Below, one piece after another: positions 21,424-33,717 of a stretch of DNA of 64,000 bases. How positions within the stretch are numbered: the first letter of the stretch is position 1; the number at the start of each line of letters is the position of its first letter. The stretch spans positions 682,001-746,000 of the forward strand of contig OZ345358.1 of the NCBI GenBank assembly GCA_977006965.1, written 5' to 3'. This stretch comes from Phymatolithon calcareum. Lineage: Eukaryota; Rhodophyta; Florideophyceae; Hapalidiales. The notes under the pieces are model-generated. The model was not told the origin of the DNA. It ran no database searches and saw only the letters and a program-made list of their open reading frames with translations. The position numbers were made by a program, and so were the translations under genes.

Positions 21424-22035
21424 ATGAGTAGGCCCAGGCCACGGAGCAGGACGCTTGCTAAGATGGACGCAAGGGGTCTACCCGTCCCGGTCGCTGTTTT
21501 TGAGTACGCAGGCTCTGAAATCATACGCCGGCAACCGCAGAGCCAAAACGTATGGACTCGTCGGTTCCGTGCCTTTTTTGGAACAACCCCTTCGGTGTGT
21601 GCCATCATATGGAGTCGAGTGCAGACTCCTCATGGCTCACAGCCACGGCACCTCCTCTTTGCCTTACTATTTCTCAAAATGTACGGAAATGAGCATCAAC
21701 ATGCTTCCATTTGCAGCGTTGACGAAAAAACGTTCCGAAAATGGGCGTGGTTTTACGTGGAGCAGATAGCTTATATGGAAGTTGTACGTTGTGGCCCGAA
21801 ATTTTTATGTATTTTTGAACACCTCTGACCCATCTTTTAGGTTTCTTGGGCAGCCCGTCTGCATGGAAGATCTATTTCTAGCTGCTGGATAAGTGTTGAT
21901 GGCACAGATTTCGCCGTGCAAGAGCCAGATCCGTTTGACCCTTCATTCTATTCTCACAAAATCAAGCGAGCCGGCCTGCGCTATGAGATAGGACTTTCTA
22001 TGGAAGGAACTTTAGTTTGGAAAAAATTCCAGTAA
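21424..22035 (+). pseudogene. PIF/Harbinger-like (DDE_4-type) transposase, N-terminal part
   Basis: Exon 1 (21424-21783) encodes a basic start and the block FGTTPSVCAIIWSRV, RHLLFALLFLKMYG and DEKTFRKWAWFYVEQIA, a pattern I associate with the helical N-terminal region of Harbinger-like transposases in algae and oomycetes. A 57-nt intron (21784-21840) joins MEV to VSWAARLHG in frame. Exon 2 contains SVDGTDFAVQEP, where the aspartate is the likely first catalytic acid, then FYSHKIKRAGLRYEIGLS. The sequence stops at 22033-22035 (CAGTAAGA, which could be another donor). The remaining catalytic residues are not found downstream, so the copy is truncated. Confidence 0.65.
21784..21840 (+). other. 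predicted spliceosomal intron, 57 nt
   Basis: Donor GTACGTTGTGG and acceptor CATCTTTTAG. The unspliced frame stops inside it; removal restores the conserved transposase frame into SVDGTDF. Confidence 0.7.
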
Positions 22036-22321
22036 GATGAGCTGTGCGCTCGGAGGGCAGCGCCAATCCTAGGATACCTCGTCAAGCTTGTCCCGATTTC
22101 CGCGGCGTAGCCTGGCGCTCGGGTTCGATGGCCGCGACAGCCTGTGCTCTTGCATGGCGCTGGCGAATACACTGAAGGGGGGCAGTTCGTTGACTACATC
22201 CCATTGGCTTTTCTAGGCTTCTCTTGTTTCACCTCAATGTCACCCTCCCCGATCTTTCTTTCATTTTCTCGCTCACTTTTTGATTTCTCCCAAGGACTCC
22301 CAACCATTGTAACGTCACACT

Positions 22322-22588
22322 CAGGGCTTGCCGCAATAAAAATTTTATTGATTGGTGAGGACAGTGCAATAGCAATATCAATAAGAGTGACGGCGACTTC
22401 TTTGCAATAAGAATTGCAATAGAAAATGACCGGCAATATGAAGGCAATATCGAAAATCTGCTTCACATTCAAGGTATTCACGTCTGCAAATCCCAGTCAA
22501 TCTCTTCGCAATACGTATTGCAATAAGGTGAGACGCTTAAAATAGCGCTCCAATAGAATCTACTGCAATACATTGGATGCCAGCCCTG
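22322..22588. mobile_element. hAT-type MITE
   Basis: The ends are CAGGGCTTGC... and ...GCCAGCCCTG (inverted CAGGGCT[T/G]GC). Flanking 8-mers GTCACACT (22314-22321) and GTCAGACT (22589-22596) match at seven positions, as expected of an aged hAT 8-bp target duplication. The interior is rich in TTGCAATA words, as is the hAT element at 42051. No coding sequence. Confidence 0.7.
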
Positions 22589-23803
22589 GTCAGACTCTGT
22601 CTTCGTGGCTCTACATATGCGCTCGTCTCTTGCACTATGTCCTAATTCTGAGGCCCAAATGGCTATATACAACTCTACTGTCCTTGAGAAGTGTAGGAAC
22701 TACGTACCATTATTAAAAATAAGGACTCCACATGCAAGGTACTAGGACTGGTCAGAGTCTTTTATACAAGATATTTTCCTCGATCGAGGACATTACTTTT
22801 CTGAAGTAAACAAGTGCTCATTACTAGTGGACATGGACATCAACAACATCAAGCATATAGATCATCTCTACGTGCCAGGGAAATGCAGTTCCTACCAGTA
22901 GATGTAACGCATACGTAAATTAGAGCTTTGTCAAGTCGGCTAGAAGAGTGCAAGCTTTGCCGTATATATTGGCCATGTTGGCATCTATTTTTGCAAGGTA
23001 CACGCTGTGAATACACCATCCACAGTCTTCCGTTTCCTCTTCGTAGGCGCTTGATGAGCGACAAATCTACTCCTGGCACAAATGTCGTGCAACGGTTGAC
23101 AGAGCGGCGTTGAGTGTAGTGCCAGTCTTATGGTTTGTAGCCAAGCTGCTGGCCAGCTCTTAATAAAACAGTAGCTGAATCATTTTCTTATGTCATTCCG
23201 TATGAGCTCCGGAGTACGGTCAGAAATCAACGACACGCAGGGTTATTACAATAGAATTATGGACCCATCTGTGCGCATATTTCGATATGATACAGAAGGG
23301 CATGTTGAGGTCGCCGGTTCGACTCCCTTCACGATCAAGAATTAAATTACGTTCCGCGAAGAGCAATACTCGCGGGAAGCAGATAAGCGAGTACAAAGAA
23401 TGAATCCCGCCCAGGAGCAACTTAGATGCCCCTGAGATGTTGAGCAACTAAATGTGGATTAAAGGAAAGAAAGAATTTTTGACTTAAAATGACCAGTCTC
23501 GAGTACGCATCATTTTCTCGAAATGCACGGTTTTCATGCCGGCATAGATTCTGCCTTTCAATTTGATCTCTGACGGAATAGCACATTTCGAACATTTCGG
23601 GTCGGGGTGTTTAGACCAACACTGGCATTTCTAATATCTGGCTGACCCAACGAGCGACCCATGTCTAAGGTTTTGGACGTTTTCTATAGATAGCAACAGA
23701 GATATCGGCCCTACCACGTTAGCGACATATTACCGGATCACTATCCTATCATACACACACCTTGGAGACACATTGTTCTATCTTAGAGAGCTTGCGAGTT
23801 CCC

Positions 23804-23831
23804 TCTCTCCAAAATCGCGATTTTGGAGAGA
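23804..23831. repeat. perfect 28-bp palindrome
   Basis: TCTCTCCAAAATCG followed at once by CGATTTTGGAGAGA, with no loop. Confidence 0.95.
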
Positions 23832-25009
23832 AAATCGATCGTTTTTTTGTTGTAATTTAAACAGCTCCAACGAGTCTCAGATCCGTTTAGTGACGCATCT
23901 CGTCCGTAACTTGAAAAAATGAGTAAGAATAGAACCAACGCAGACGTTTATTCCGCGTCGCATCCAATTTCCTGCAACACTGGAAACGTCATTTCTGCAA
24001 TTTCTTCAGATGAAACGGGGACATGACCAAGAAGCAGAGGTATAACGCGCCAGACAAGGTCCCATGGCTTCGGAGACTTTATCGGCTTCAGTGGTATGCA
24101 GTGAGCATAACGGGAAAAGAAGCATTTCTCCAATTGACCAAAGAACCCCTCGTGCGCCAGAGCATCAGGTGTACGAGAAGAGGTGATGAGATCCGAGGTT
24201 TCTTGTGATGCCTGGTCCAAAGACCCATGGAGATCATAGGCAAGGAAGCCAGGAACAAGGCTTTCAAATGTTCTCTGATTTTCTAAGGGGCTGCACCCTG
24301 CCTTTGATTAGAACGCGGACAGAAAACTGATCGATATCGTCAGGAGCTCAGCTTCGGAGGTGCATTGTAAGCTGCACCTGAACGCTGGGCACCAGTATGT
24401 TCTTGTGACTCAATCTGACTTGAATGGCAGTTTAATCGTCACCGGCAATATTCCCTAGCTTGATATAAATTATCTTGGTAGTTGTTACGTTTGTTCACTA
24501 CGTTTGGTGGACCAAGATACACTTTTCTCGAGGGAAAAGAAGGGAACGACAACTAATTTGTTCAGCGACGGCTTCCAGAACAGTCTCATTCACTTTTTTG
24601 CAATTCGTAAGTGTGCCATAGAATCTGGTGTTGCACTGTCACGGTCGGCAAGGTCGTCAACTCTCGCTCTCGCCAGTTGTGGCTTGCTTGAGATGCAAAC
24701 GTGGAGTGCCATACTGATAACGCGCAATAGCGTGTGCGAGACGTCGCCCGTGAAAGTATAAGGCTAACGTCATCCCCTGCCAAAAATAGTTAACCGTCAG
24801 AAGAAGAAGAAAGGATGAAAAGTTACCAGCGTATTTTCTGACGCTTGGGGAAAATTTCCTAGTACCTGTCTAATGAAAAGTATCTATTTTTGCTGTTTGA
24901 ACATTATTCAGCAGACTAAAAAAAACCCACCTCTGGTATCCTTCGGGACCGTTGACCGTCAGAAGCGGAATAGAGCTCGCCAGAAATGGTCGTTCTCTTT
25001 GACGGATTC

Positions 25010-25027
25010 TTCCCTCAATTGAGGGAA
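25010..25027. repeat. perfect 18-bp palindrome
   Basis: TTCCCTCAA directly followed by TTGAGGGAA. Confidence 0.9.
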
Positions 25028-25414
25028 TGAGATTCATATAATTTATGCAAAAGAACGCTATAAAATGTCGCGATCGCCAAAAGCGTCAAGCTCATAGAGA
25101 GCAAATACATGCTTCGCAAAACAGTCTCAACCAGTTGAAGTATGCCAGATGAATATTGCGACACCATCAAGCTTAGTATATGACAAGTGGCTGCGTTTCT
25201 ACGTTTCGCACCGATGACGTCTGCTTATTTCGAGCTAATATTTTAATTAATAAGAGTTTTATACATAGTGCTGAGATATTAGGTCCATGTGTCCATTAAA
25301 TAAAGATACGTATTTATATACATTTTATAATAGTCTAAATATTTACTAAATTCTACACACTACTTGTCAAAGAAACCGATTCGCAAATATAACATTTATT
25401 TATAACTAACATTT

Positions 25415-26494
25415 CTACGAAAGGGCATCTCGGTAAACTACATTTCGAGTCAAGTCTTCTGTCCTTGTCGTGCACACCGTCAACTTTCTTGGATCGGTTA
25501 CTCTAGACTCACCGACATAAAGCTGACCGTGCGCAAAACAGTTATCAGATAAGTCAAGTCCAAGCTTAGGGCCAAATGAGTGGCCCTGTGCCTTATTGAT
25601 AGTCATTCCAAGGCAGACCTGGATAAGAAACTGCGTTTTCTTGAACCCAGGTACTGGGAAAGTATCGTCCCCTGGATCACATGGAACTCTCGGCAATGTG
25701 AGCCGGTTTCCAGCATGAGAGCCTACAGCTATTCTCAAGTGGAAAAGGTTGGTCGATATGTGCTCCACAATATACCTTGTACCATTAACATGACCTTTTC
25801 TTGGGCACATGTTGCGAAAAAGCATGACCATGAATCCCTTTTTGAGCTTAATACAGTGGTCAGGAACTGCAGAGCCAGCTGCGAGAGTATTCAAGAGCTC
25901 AACAGGGTATCTCAATGCGTTCTGTTCTGCGCCATCAACAGTAGCCGCCCTAAGAAACGTCTTGAAACTTCCTGGAATTCTTGAACCTACAATATCATTT
26001 ATTTCTCTAAGCCTTGCGTTCTTAGTAGAAGGAATTGCCCTGCATGTAAGCCAGTTCATATCCATATAGTGCGAATCGATACCGTCAAAGACCTCACCAC
26101 AGAGATCTTTTATCGATTCTTATATAGCCTCCCTATTGGATTCCCGCCAAGCTCGAGCCTCTTCAGCGGACTCTTGACCACGTGACACTTGCATCGCCTC
26201 CCTATTGGACTCCTGCCGAGCTCGAGCTTCTTCAACCGTCTCTTGAGCGCGTGACACTTGCATAGCCTCCCTATTGGATTCCTGCTGAGCTCGAGCTTGT
26301 TCAGCACTCTTTCGAGCACGTGACACTCGCATCGCATTGGCAGCTGCAGCAAGGCGTGACGTTCTCTGTACTTCTGTCTCCGCCGCTCTTCGAGTTCTTG
26401 CGCGTTCTCGATTTCTTCTCCTTCACTCATCTTTCCGAGAGCACTGCTGAGCATCCCGAGCTTCTCTCAAGCTGTCGTCCTGAGCACTTGACAT
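25415..26494 (-). pseudogene. Helitron Rep/helicase remnant, N- and C-terminal parts joined
   Basis: One minus-strand frame from ATG at 26494 to 25415 is broken by two in-frame stops. The N-terminal part has three 23-aa repeats (pattern SRAxExxEEARARQESNREAMQV, 69 bp each, 26120-26330), a type I associate with the start of Helitron proteins. After a TAA the same frame continues as the C-terminal PIF1-type helicase: ALRYPVELLNTLAAG, LKKGFMVMLFRN, NGTRYIVEH, GMTINKAQGHSFG (motif V region) and FAHGQLYVGESRVTDPRKL (motif VI). The Rep HUH nuclease and helicase motifs I-IV are missing. A large in-frame internal deletion explains this. Helitron ends were not located. Confidence 0.75.
26120..26330 (-). 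repeat. three 69-bp tandem repeats in the Helitron remnant
   Basis: Each unit contains GAGCTCGAGC or CTCGAGC, a CGTGACACTTGCAT-like stretch and CTCCCTATTGGA, and encodes 23 residues in the Helitron frame. Confidence 0.85.
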
Positions 26495-26499
26495 CCTTG

Positions 26500-29400
26500 T
26501 TCTTCTTCTTCAGATATCTGTTTGGGAGGATGAAGCACAAATTTGGAGTGTCCGATTTCAGAACTGCGTTCATGTTGCGACACTGTTGTGTCCATTTATA
26601 AGTCGATGCGGCACATGGTACATCTCTATCAGTGCTCTCGGAGTGATTTCGAAGCAGTGCGCGTCATGAGTGCAATTGCCGATGAATTGATCTCGTCGGG
26701 GCCGGAGAGCTCCGGCGAGTCACACGAGCGACAAACTATTTCCCAATACGTTGGCGATCTTGTCACAGCGGAGATGATGGAACATTTTCGGAAATTTCCA
26801 GGGACCCGCGACGCATAGAAATATGCTGTGCAGCGCCCAGAAGCGCGAGCGTAATAGCATTGCCACTGCACAGACTTTGGAATGAATAGTAGGAAAATGG
26901 TAGGGGTACGACAGATAAACAGGTCAGAATGTCTTGGAGAGCGCGTGTAACATTCTCTGGACCCTGCTATTTCCCTGAATATGACCCGTACAGTTCGTAT
27001 GTTTTCTTGTATTGAAGTACCGCAGCTGTAGCTCCGAAGGATTTGTTCTGAATTAGAACGGCACGTAAGCTGTGAAGAAGGAACATCATGAATCGGCCGA
27101 CCTTTCAGAGTGTGAAGCCTTGACACGAGTCGCAGCAAAGAATCGCCTACAGGAAACACTTGGACGACCTGTAACCTGGTAGGTCGTCAAGATGACTCGC
27201 GCCCGGAGAGAAGCTGCCGAGAAGCATCATCTTGGAGAAACAAATAGTTACAAATACCGAAGACTGCACTAGACAGAATCGCGGCGCGGAAGTCTTCCAA
27301 GGTTCCTCATGCGTCATCTTCTCGGCGAAATGCACGGAAGAGGTCGTTTTTCAATGTTTTACTGCATGGGTCTGAGTGACTTTCACGCTCATGCCGCGTG
27401 CGAATTGCCGAAAGATAGTAGTCCAGTGATGATGAATGAACTCGGTAAACTTCAAAAAGGAAAGCAATGTACGCCAAAACGATACTCACTTTCGCAGGAA
27501 GTGGGACGTGATCTTCATGAGCACAAAAACGCTCAAACGTTTTCCATTGACTGGATTTTGTACCGCCGGTTGTGTCATCTAGCGCTTTCGTTCGAGCCGT
27601 AGGCTTTCTTGTCCTTCAGGAGTGGAAGGGAGTCGAGCTGCGATGGCATTTCGAGCTGCGAGCTGCGCTGACGACCGACCTCTGCTTTGTCTAGCGCCCA
27701 CGCGGGGTTGGTATATTTGGAGGGAAAGAGGGCGCTCGATCCTGGGCTTACGACGCATTGTGAAAGTTGAACACGCTGAAAAATTTGTACCTTAGTCAGT
27801 GCAACTATCCCCGTAGACGGACTCTGCTTTGGTCTTGAGCTGCGTGAAAGAGATGAGATCCAGGGGAGTACTCCGCAGACGACTGGTAGATTTTTTCCAA
27901 ACTCCGAGAATTGGACTCACAGTACCTTGCTGGGTGTTACGGGTATGTAGTTCAGCGGCCACTTGCGGCGCAAATTGTGCATTTGAAGGGACACCTCTAA
28001 TAATTTTAGCAAGTTTGGGGTCGCGAAGGCGTCCTTTGGACTCCGTATTCGTTTTAGTTGATCGGCCTGTCGGTCCAGAGCAGAAGAAACCCACACAGCG
28101 TTTAGGAGGATCATTATTAGCTGGAGCAATTGATTCAGTTCTCGTAACTCTCCCATTCTAGCAGGGCTTCGAGATCGCATTTTGTTTCCGATGAAGAAAT
28201 AGCCATCTTGTTCACGTGTAACAGAATTGTACTGTGCTCCCCTAGCATCTTGGACTGTGTCAAATCTTACTCCAGGGTAAGCCGAATTGAGATTGGCTCT
28301 CTGTAAGTAATAAACCTCAGCCGCATGTATAGGGACAAGATCTCAAGCACTTCTGTCTCGTCGGCCAACCGTGGTCTCATGTCGCTTCCAATAGTACCGA
28401 CGTAGCCCTCACCTGCCGTGTGTCTTTGGAGATTCCATTCTGTTTCCCCCCCCCGCGATTGACCGACCATTTTCTGCGGGAATATCGCGCCAGGCCTCTA
28501 GATCTCTTCGCCTGGCATTACGTAAACGGACTGTTTGCCTGAGGTATGTTCCGCTTGTGGAATTGCACTTTTTTGTCGTCGTATATACCACGGGTTAAAA
28601 TCTCTCAAGTGTAAGCGGGACGAGCTGCGGTACAGCTGTTCCTGGAATGGATTAGAAAAGGTTTTCGCGAACCTACCGCCGTGATGTTCCTGATGACTCG
28701 AGAAAGCGATCAATCATTCCCTGGAGTTCGAAAAGTAGCGAAACTTTACAGTGTCAATAATGAGCCCAAGATGGGTGAATCGAGTAGGCCCGTAACCAAA
28801 ACATCTCTTCCGGGATGCCTGATCAGTCCGAGTCGTGGAAAATTTCTGTCCAGTTCTGAAGACAGAGCATGACAGTTTACCTCGCTGCTTGTATATGCTC
28901 AATGAGATAATCGCCGATCCACTTCAATTCTCAAAAACAAAGCGGTAAACGTATATACCTCTCAGCGGACTTAAAAGATGACGAAAGCAGTAAGGGGAGC
29001 AGGTTTAGCCGAATGGTATCGCAATACAACTGAACTACTCGCTGTTTTAATGAAAGAGAAACCAATTCCACATTTTGGGATGAAAGGCAATATGTCTATA
29101 GCCACTTTTCCGGTCCAAAGAAAGCATACGGTCCCCCGGGAGCAAGCAGGCGTCGAATGATCTCGATGTTTCGATAGATACTGATCGCTTGTCCCGATGA
29201 GATTACTGCTTTTTAAGTTAATAGAAAATCTTCCTTTCCGTCTCTCCAGTCGACAAAGGCAGAGACATGTAACAGCATTGCTACAAAATAAGCTCAAACT
29301 CAGAATTAGGTCCAAAATATTAAGGGATAGGGAGAGCAAATGGTCTTGTGCATCATATTCAGAGCTCTCAAGAAGAATCTGGCAAAACAAAATATCAACC

Positions 29401-32400
29401 TGTCCATGAAAAGTCTTGCCATTTGCAAATTGATGGAACGCTGGAATAGTTTGATTTCGGCGAATAGAAAGCTACTTGCAGTTGAATACGGGCGGTGCGA
29501 TTTTGGGATAAAGAAGGACGAGAAGAATCGAAAAATGGTCCAAAAATGCAGTTTAGGCAACAAAAGAATGCTTTTTTGCATTAGACAGTGCGGTTCGACC
29601 GGAATTTGTCTAGTAGTCCCTTCACTAATAAATATATCATCGCGATAATAGAGAACTGGCGAGTACTCTTATGTTGAGACTTTGACTATATGAGCTCTGG
29701 TCGTTAAGATATTCTCGGATAAGCTGGAATCGATCGGTTTCTTTTCGGATAAGTGGTCTTTCTAGTTACCGAACGAACATCTAAAAAAATAGAGCGCGGG
29801 TCGGCAAAGTCTTGGCATAATATTTCGGGCAAGCTCTCCAAGATCACCAATATATATTTCATAGTGCAGGGACCATTCGATAAATTGCGGTCGAGGTCCT
29901 TTGTCTAAGACGAAATAAGATTTCTATTGTCGCTTAAACTGCATTTTTAGAATATTCTTTGATTGCACAGCACCAAAATTTGGCATCTTTCCCCTGCGAA
30001 AATTCTTTTCCAAAATTTCAATGACTCTATTCCATTGTTTTGTACGAATAGTTTGTGCGCAGCGCAGAGGGCTGTCCAGCTGATTGTTGTTCTCTGAAAT
30101 GCTCAGGTCGTGACTTAGTGTTCTGAAAATGGCACCGCAAAAGGATGGTGCAGGGAAGTCCTGTGTCGTCAATCAGTACTCTAATGTTTGCGGAAATTTA
30201 TTTTTGGGAGAAAACTAGCCAGTGATAGGACGAGCGTGGGAATTATTTGGAAGCATTCTAAGGAAATACACGACATCTTTCGCGCGATAATTCGTCAGCA
30301 GTCGTCCTGCTCCTGGTCCTCTCGCCTACGTCGATGGTCTCAAGGACAGATTAACGGGCCTGGCATCGTGCCATGATTTCGTTTCTGCAACTTCAAATTG
30401 CCAGTACATATTTCTGCTATTTCAACCACTACATGTACGTTGAGATATTCTCGATAACACTTTTTTGCGACTGGAAAAAGTTCATTATCTTGGTTGTTAC
30501 AATGAATTCTGTCCCCAATTAAATACTGATTTTTGTAAGATTCAAAAATCATTCACTAGGTCAATTATATGTTCTCTAAGCAATGTGCAGCTTGAGGCAT
30601 ATTTTGGTTCTTATAGACCAGTTTCATCTTGGATTCTTGTCGCTAAAATGCTAGTCTTGATATCGTTTTTACATACAGAAGTGCTTCAAACAGGGAAACA
30701 GTTGATAGAAGAGCCTTACTAAATAGAAAGAATTCGCAAAATTGAAAACTTAGCAGTCTACTGTGTTTTGTTGATACTGAGATGTTGCTCTGAGACTGAG
30801 ATATGTTCGTACTATCTATAGTCTACCAATACGTGCAGTTCTTGACGTTATACTATCCCTTAAGAAATGCGCACCATTCTGCATATATTTTTGTGACTTT
30901 CTCGAAAATTCAATGGCATGGAAGAGAATCGTACAGAGAGATAAGCGTATCAACATTTGCCATGGCCCAATGATTCCTTCTGTTCAGAACGAACTGTAAT
31001 AAGCGTTTTCAGCTTTTCCTTGTTGATCATGCTGATCCAACTTCTATACATGTTCATAGTCTTCGCGGATCTATCAGTCTGTAATGTCACTTATTGTCAC
31101 AAGCTCGTCCCCTATATCACGTAAACTTTCCATACTAATGTCGCTTCCTTCGATCTGTGATCGGCTACAATGGAATTTTGGACCCATGTCCACAAAAGAT
31201 TCTCGCGATATTATGAACTATATCTTGTACCGAGCCCCATCCGTAACCATTATGCAATAAGGCAAGATTCCGCTTCTATGCTTTCCTCATTAGTACATCA
31301 ACGAGTAGATGTGAGATTTCCAAATTGTCCGAACTGCTTTTCTGCTTTCCACAAATACGAAGTTTGTCGGCATGCGCACCCATACCGCTTTGTAATTTTA
31401 ATAGACAATATCATTCTTATTGTCAAATACATTCTAGTATAAATTTCGAGTAGAATTCGATGAGTACCATACAAGTCAGATCTTAATCTGTGAATAAATA
31501 GCTAGATTCCGGGCCCCGAGACAAGAACATGTGCTGCTGGGATAACATTGCCGGCGTATATTAGTGAACTGGGAGGTACCAGTCATGTATTTCGGCACAT
31601 CTCTTAGGTTTTTTCAGCATTGACGCACGATCACACGAAAATATGCCCTTGCGGGATTATTTGCGCTATTTGGCTCCTTTTTTGAGAATAAACTCTGACT
31701 TTATGGTACTGCTCGTGCAAGAACTCTAAACGTCTGGTAAGATAACTATTGTGGCCAAGAGAATCATTTTTCTTCTCAACTAAGCACATAGCGAGAAAAT
31801 GTGAAAACACTGGCAGAGTAAACACTAGCCGCTGCTGCGAAATCTCGTTCGAGCTGCTGGATATGCCGAGGCGCGTTAAGTCTTCTTCAAAAATAACTTG
31901 TACTCGGCGGCTTTTCCATAGTGAAAGCTCGATATTGGTGTCTACTGCATTCGCTTTCGTGAGCTCTGGCTTCATAGACTGCATTTCCACAAGCACTTTG
32001 CAACGGTCTCTAAGACTGACTCACTAAGCCTTACGCTTTTCGATTTGGAAAAAGAGTGCGGCACCTTCCCAGTCTTGAAATTAATGCTCGAGGAATATAT
32101 TGGATTTCATGATTTCCAAGAACTCTTTGAACAGCTTGCCGAAGCACTGAAATTCTAGACTAAGTGCAAAACGGAGTTTATAAGTACGAAATCTTCATCT
32201 CTGTGATTACGGATTGGCACTGGCCGCCGAAATTCGACAAGTGTTTGGCAATAAGTGCCTAACTCTAATGAACTGAGAAATAGTACACGTGATTATTTTG
32301 TCGGCGGTAGTGGTGTCGATCCGGTCGAATGAGCTTCGATGGTCCTCTTCATCTCCAAATCAAACTTTATCCTGGAGCTCAGGGACGCCTTGGGCATTTC

Positions 32401-32463
32401 ACGGGGGTATTGATGATTATCTGCGGGTCGCTCGTCAAATGAATCATAGGTAAATAATTTTCG
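26500..32463. other. about 6 kb with no recognisable gene
   Basis: Many short frames on both strands (for example 26543-26818, 27829-28161 and 28978-29160 on plus, 28971-29390 on minus) but none with a motif, repeat support or a sister copy in the window. From about 29 to 31.6 kb it is AT-rich. I cannot exclude fast-evolving or intron-split genes. Confidence 0.35.
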
Positions 32464-32475
32464 GCTAAATATTTT

Positions 32476-32630
32476 CCCTGTCACTAATTTTCACGTCTGT
32501 GTCACTAAATTGAAAAACAGCACGTCAGTGTCACTAATATGAAAAACAGCACTTCAGTGTCACTATTCTGAGAAACGATGGCTCAGTGTCACTAATCCTA
32601 AAATTTGCTCTTCTGTGTCACTAAAAGCAA
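32476..32630 (-). repeat. tandem TGTCACTAAT-type units, left end of R2 copy 1
   Basis: Units of roughly 30-37 bp: TCAGTGTCACTAATATGAAA, TCAGTGTCACTATTCTGAGA, TCAGTGTCACTAATCC and similar. The inverse of the array at 33436-33625. Confidence 0.8.
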
Positions 32631-33435
32631 CTTAATAAGACACAATTATGCTCTTTGGGAAAAGTTTCAGAAAACTTTTCAAAATATCAATGCCGATCAT
32701 GTGAATAGATTTTCATTATACATACTACAGTACACAAATCGAATGCTGAACGTGAATGCATTTCTGAATGCAGTCCTGATTACGACCGCATAGAGAGCCT
32801 GCTGTTGGTGCAGCTGCAGTACTGTACATGCCTCGGCACTTGCAGAAAGCACTCCTCGCTCCAACACAAAAGAAAGGGACAACCGAGAAACCGGGAAATT
32901 ATCGCCAAGCAAGGAAATTCTCGCGACTGCTATCGATATGAATCTGGTCGAGGTGTACACTAACCACTGGTACAGTTTGCCGTCTTATAACGCCTTAATT
33001 CAGCTGGAGATCAAGATATCATGGGGAATATTCTGCTCCCATAACCTGCAGGCCTTCAGTTCTATGGAGCAGATCATTCCCGAGAAAAACTTGAGCTTAT
33101 TGCATTAAGTGACTGTTCAGAGCCATTAATCATGCCTGCGGTTTTGCGAGAGCTTTGCCATTGACCACAGAGCACTACTGCAAAAGTTTCTCTTTGGCCC
33201 GATTTATCTACGTTATGGGCCAATTCGACTTTGTCGTGATTAGACCGTTACAAAGATAAACATTACCAGCCGATGACTATCATATAGAATCTCAAAACCC
33301 TTGTGCACAACGCCTGGAGCTTTGGAAACGTGGACTCGGCAAGGAGTATTAATCCTTGCCAAATTTTTACAAGGTGAATAGACTTTGCAATAACTATTTC
33401 CCGAAAATTGTACATTTCTGGCTTCTTCTGTAATT

Positions 33436-33625
33436 TTTAGTGACATGGTCGATCCGTTTGCAAGATTAGTGACATTGAGATGCCAGTTTTGGAAAATAGT
33501 GACACCAAGGCACTGGTTTTTTAGATTAGTGACACTGACGTGTCATTTTGCAAAATAGTGACACTGAAATGTCTTTTTTGCGATTAGTGACACAGACGCG
33601 AGAATTAGTGACACTGAAAATATGC
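33436..33625 (+). repeat. tandem TTAGTGACACTGA units, right end of R2 copy 1
   Basis: Six units of about 30-38 bp sharing TTAGTGACACTGA or close variants. Confidence 0.8.
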
Positions 33626-33717
33626 GTCCATAATTTTCTCTGCGATATGGGGATGATTGAAAATTCAATTTTGCTATATGCGGAAGACTCTCATTTGTAT
33701 GATGTCAGATTTAAAAT

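Larger units (their letters stand above)
22597..25409. other. intergenic, two palindromes; no supportable gene
   Basis: A 90-aa minus-strand frame at 23948-24220 has no recognisable motif. Near 24795-24845 the words GAAGAAGAAGAAAGG and TTTTCTGACGCTTGGGG resemble 45735-45785, so a short repeat is shared. Confidence 0.4.
32464..33625. mobile_element. R2 element copy 1
   Basis: The left end GCTAAATATTTTCCCTGTCAC is followed by four or five tandem units containing TGTCACTAAT (to about 32630). The right end is the inverse array (33436-33625). The interior 32755-32940 and 33303-33435 matches 6781-7080 of copy 2; the 360 bp between (32941-33302) are absent there. No coding sequence recognised. Confidence 0.65.

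Noticed and set aside
23290-23335. possible tRNA because of GGTTCGACTCC (B-box-like)
   Set aside because: The T-stem does not pair properly and no D-arm, anticodon arm or acceptor stem can be formed.
26629-27159. 176-aa minus-strand frame
   Set aside because: No motif, no sister copy, and overlapping frames on the other strand; could be chance in a 6-kb stretch without support.
32476-32630. CRISPR-like array of spaced repeats
   Set aside because: Units are degenerate tandem repeats without unique spacers and are mirrored at the other end of the same element in a eukaryotic context.
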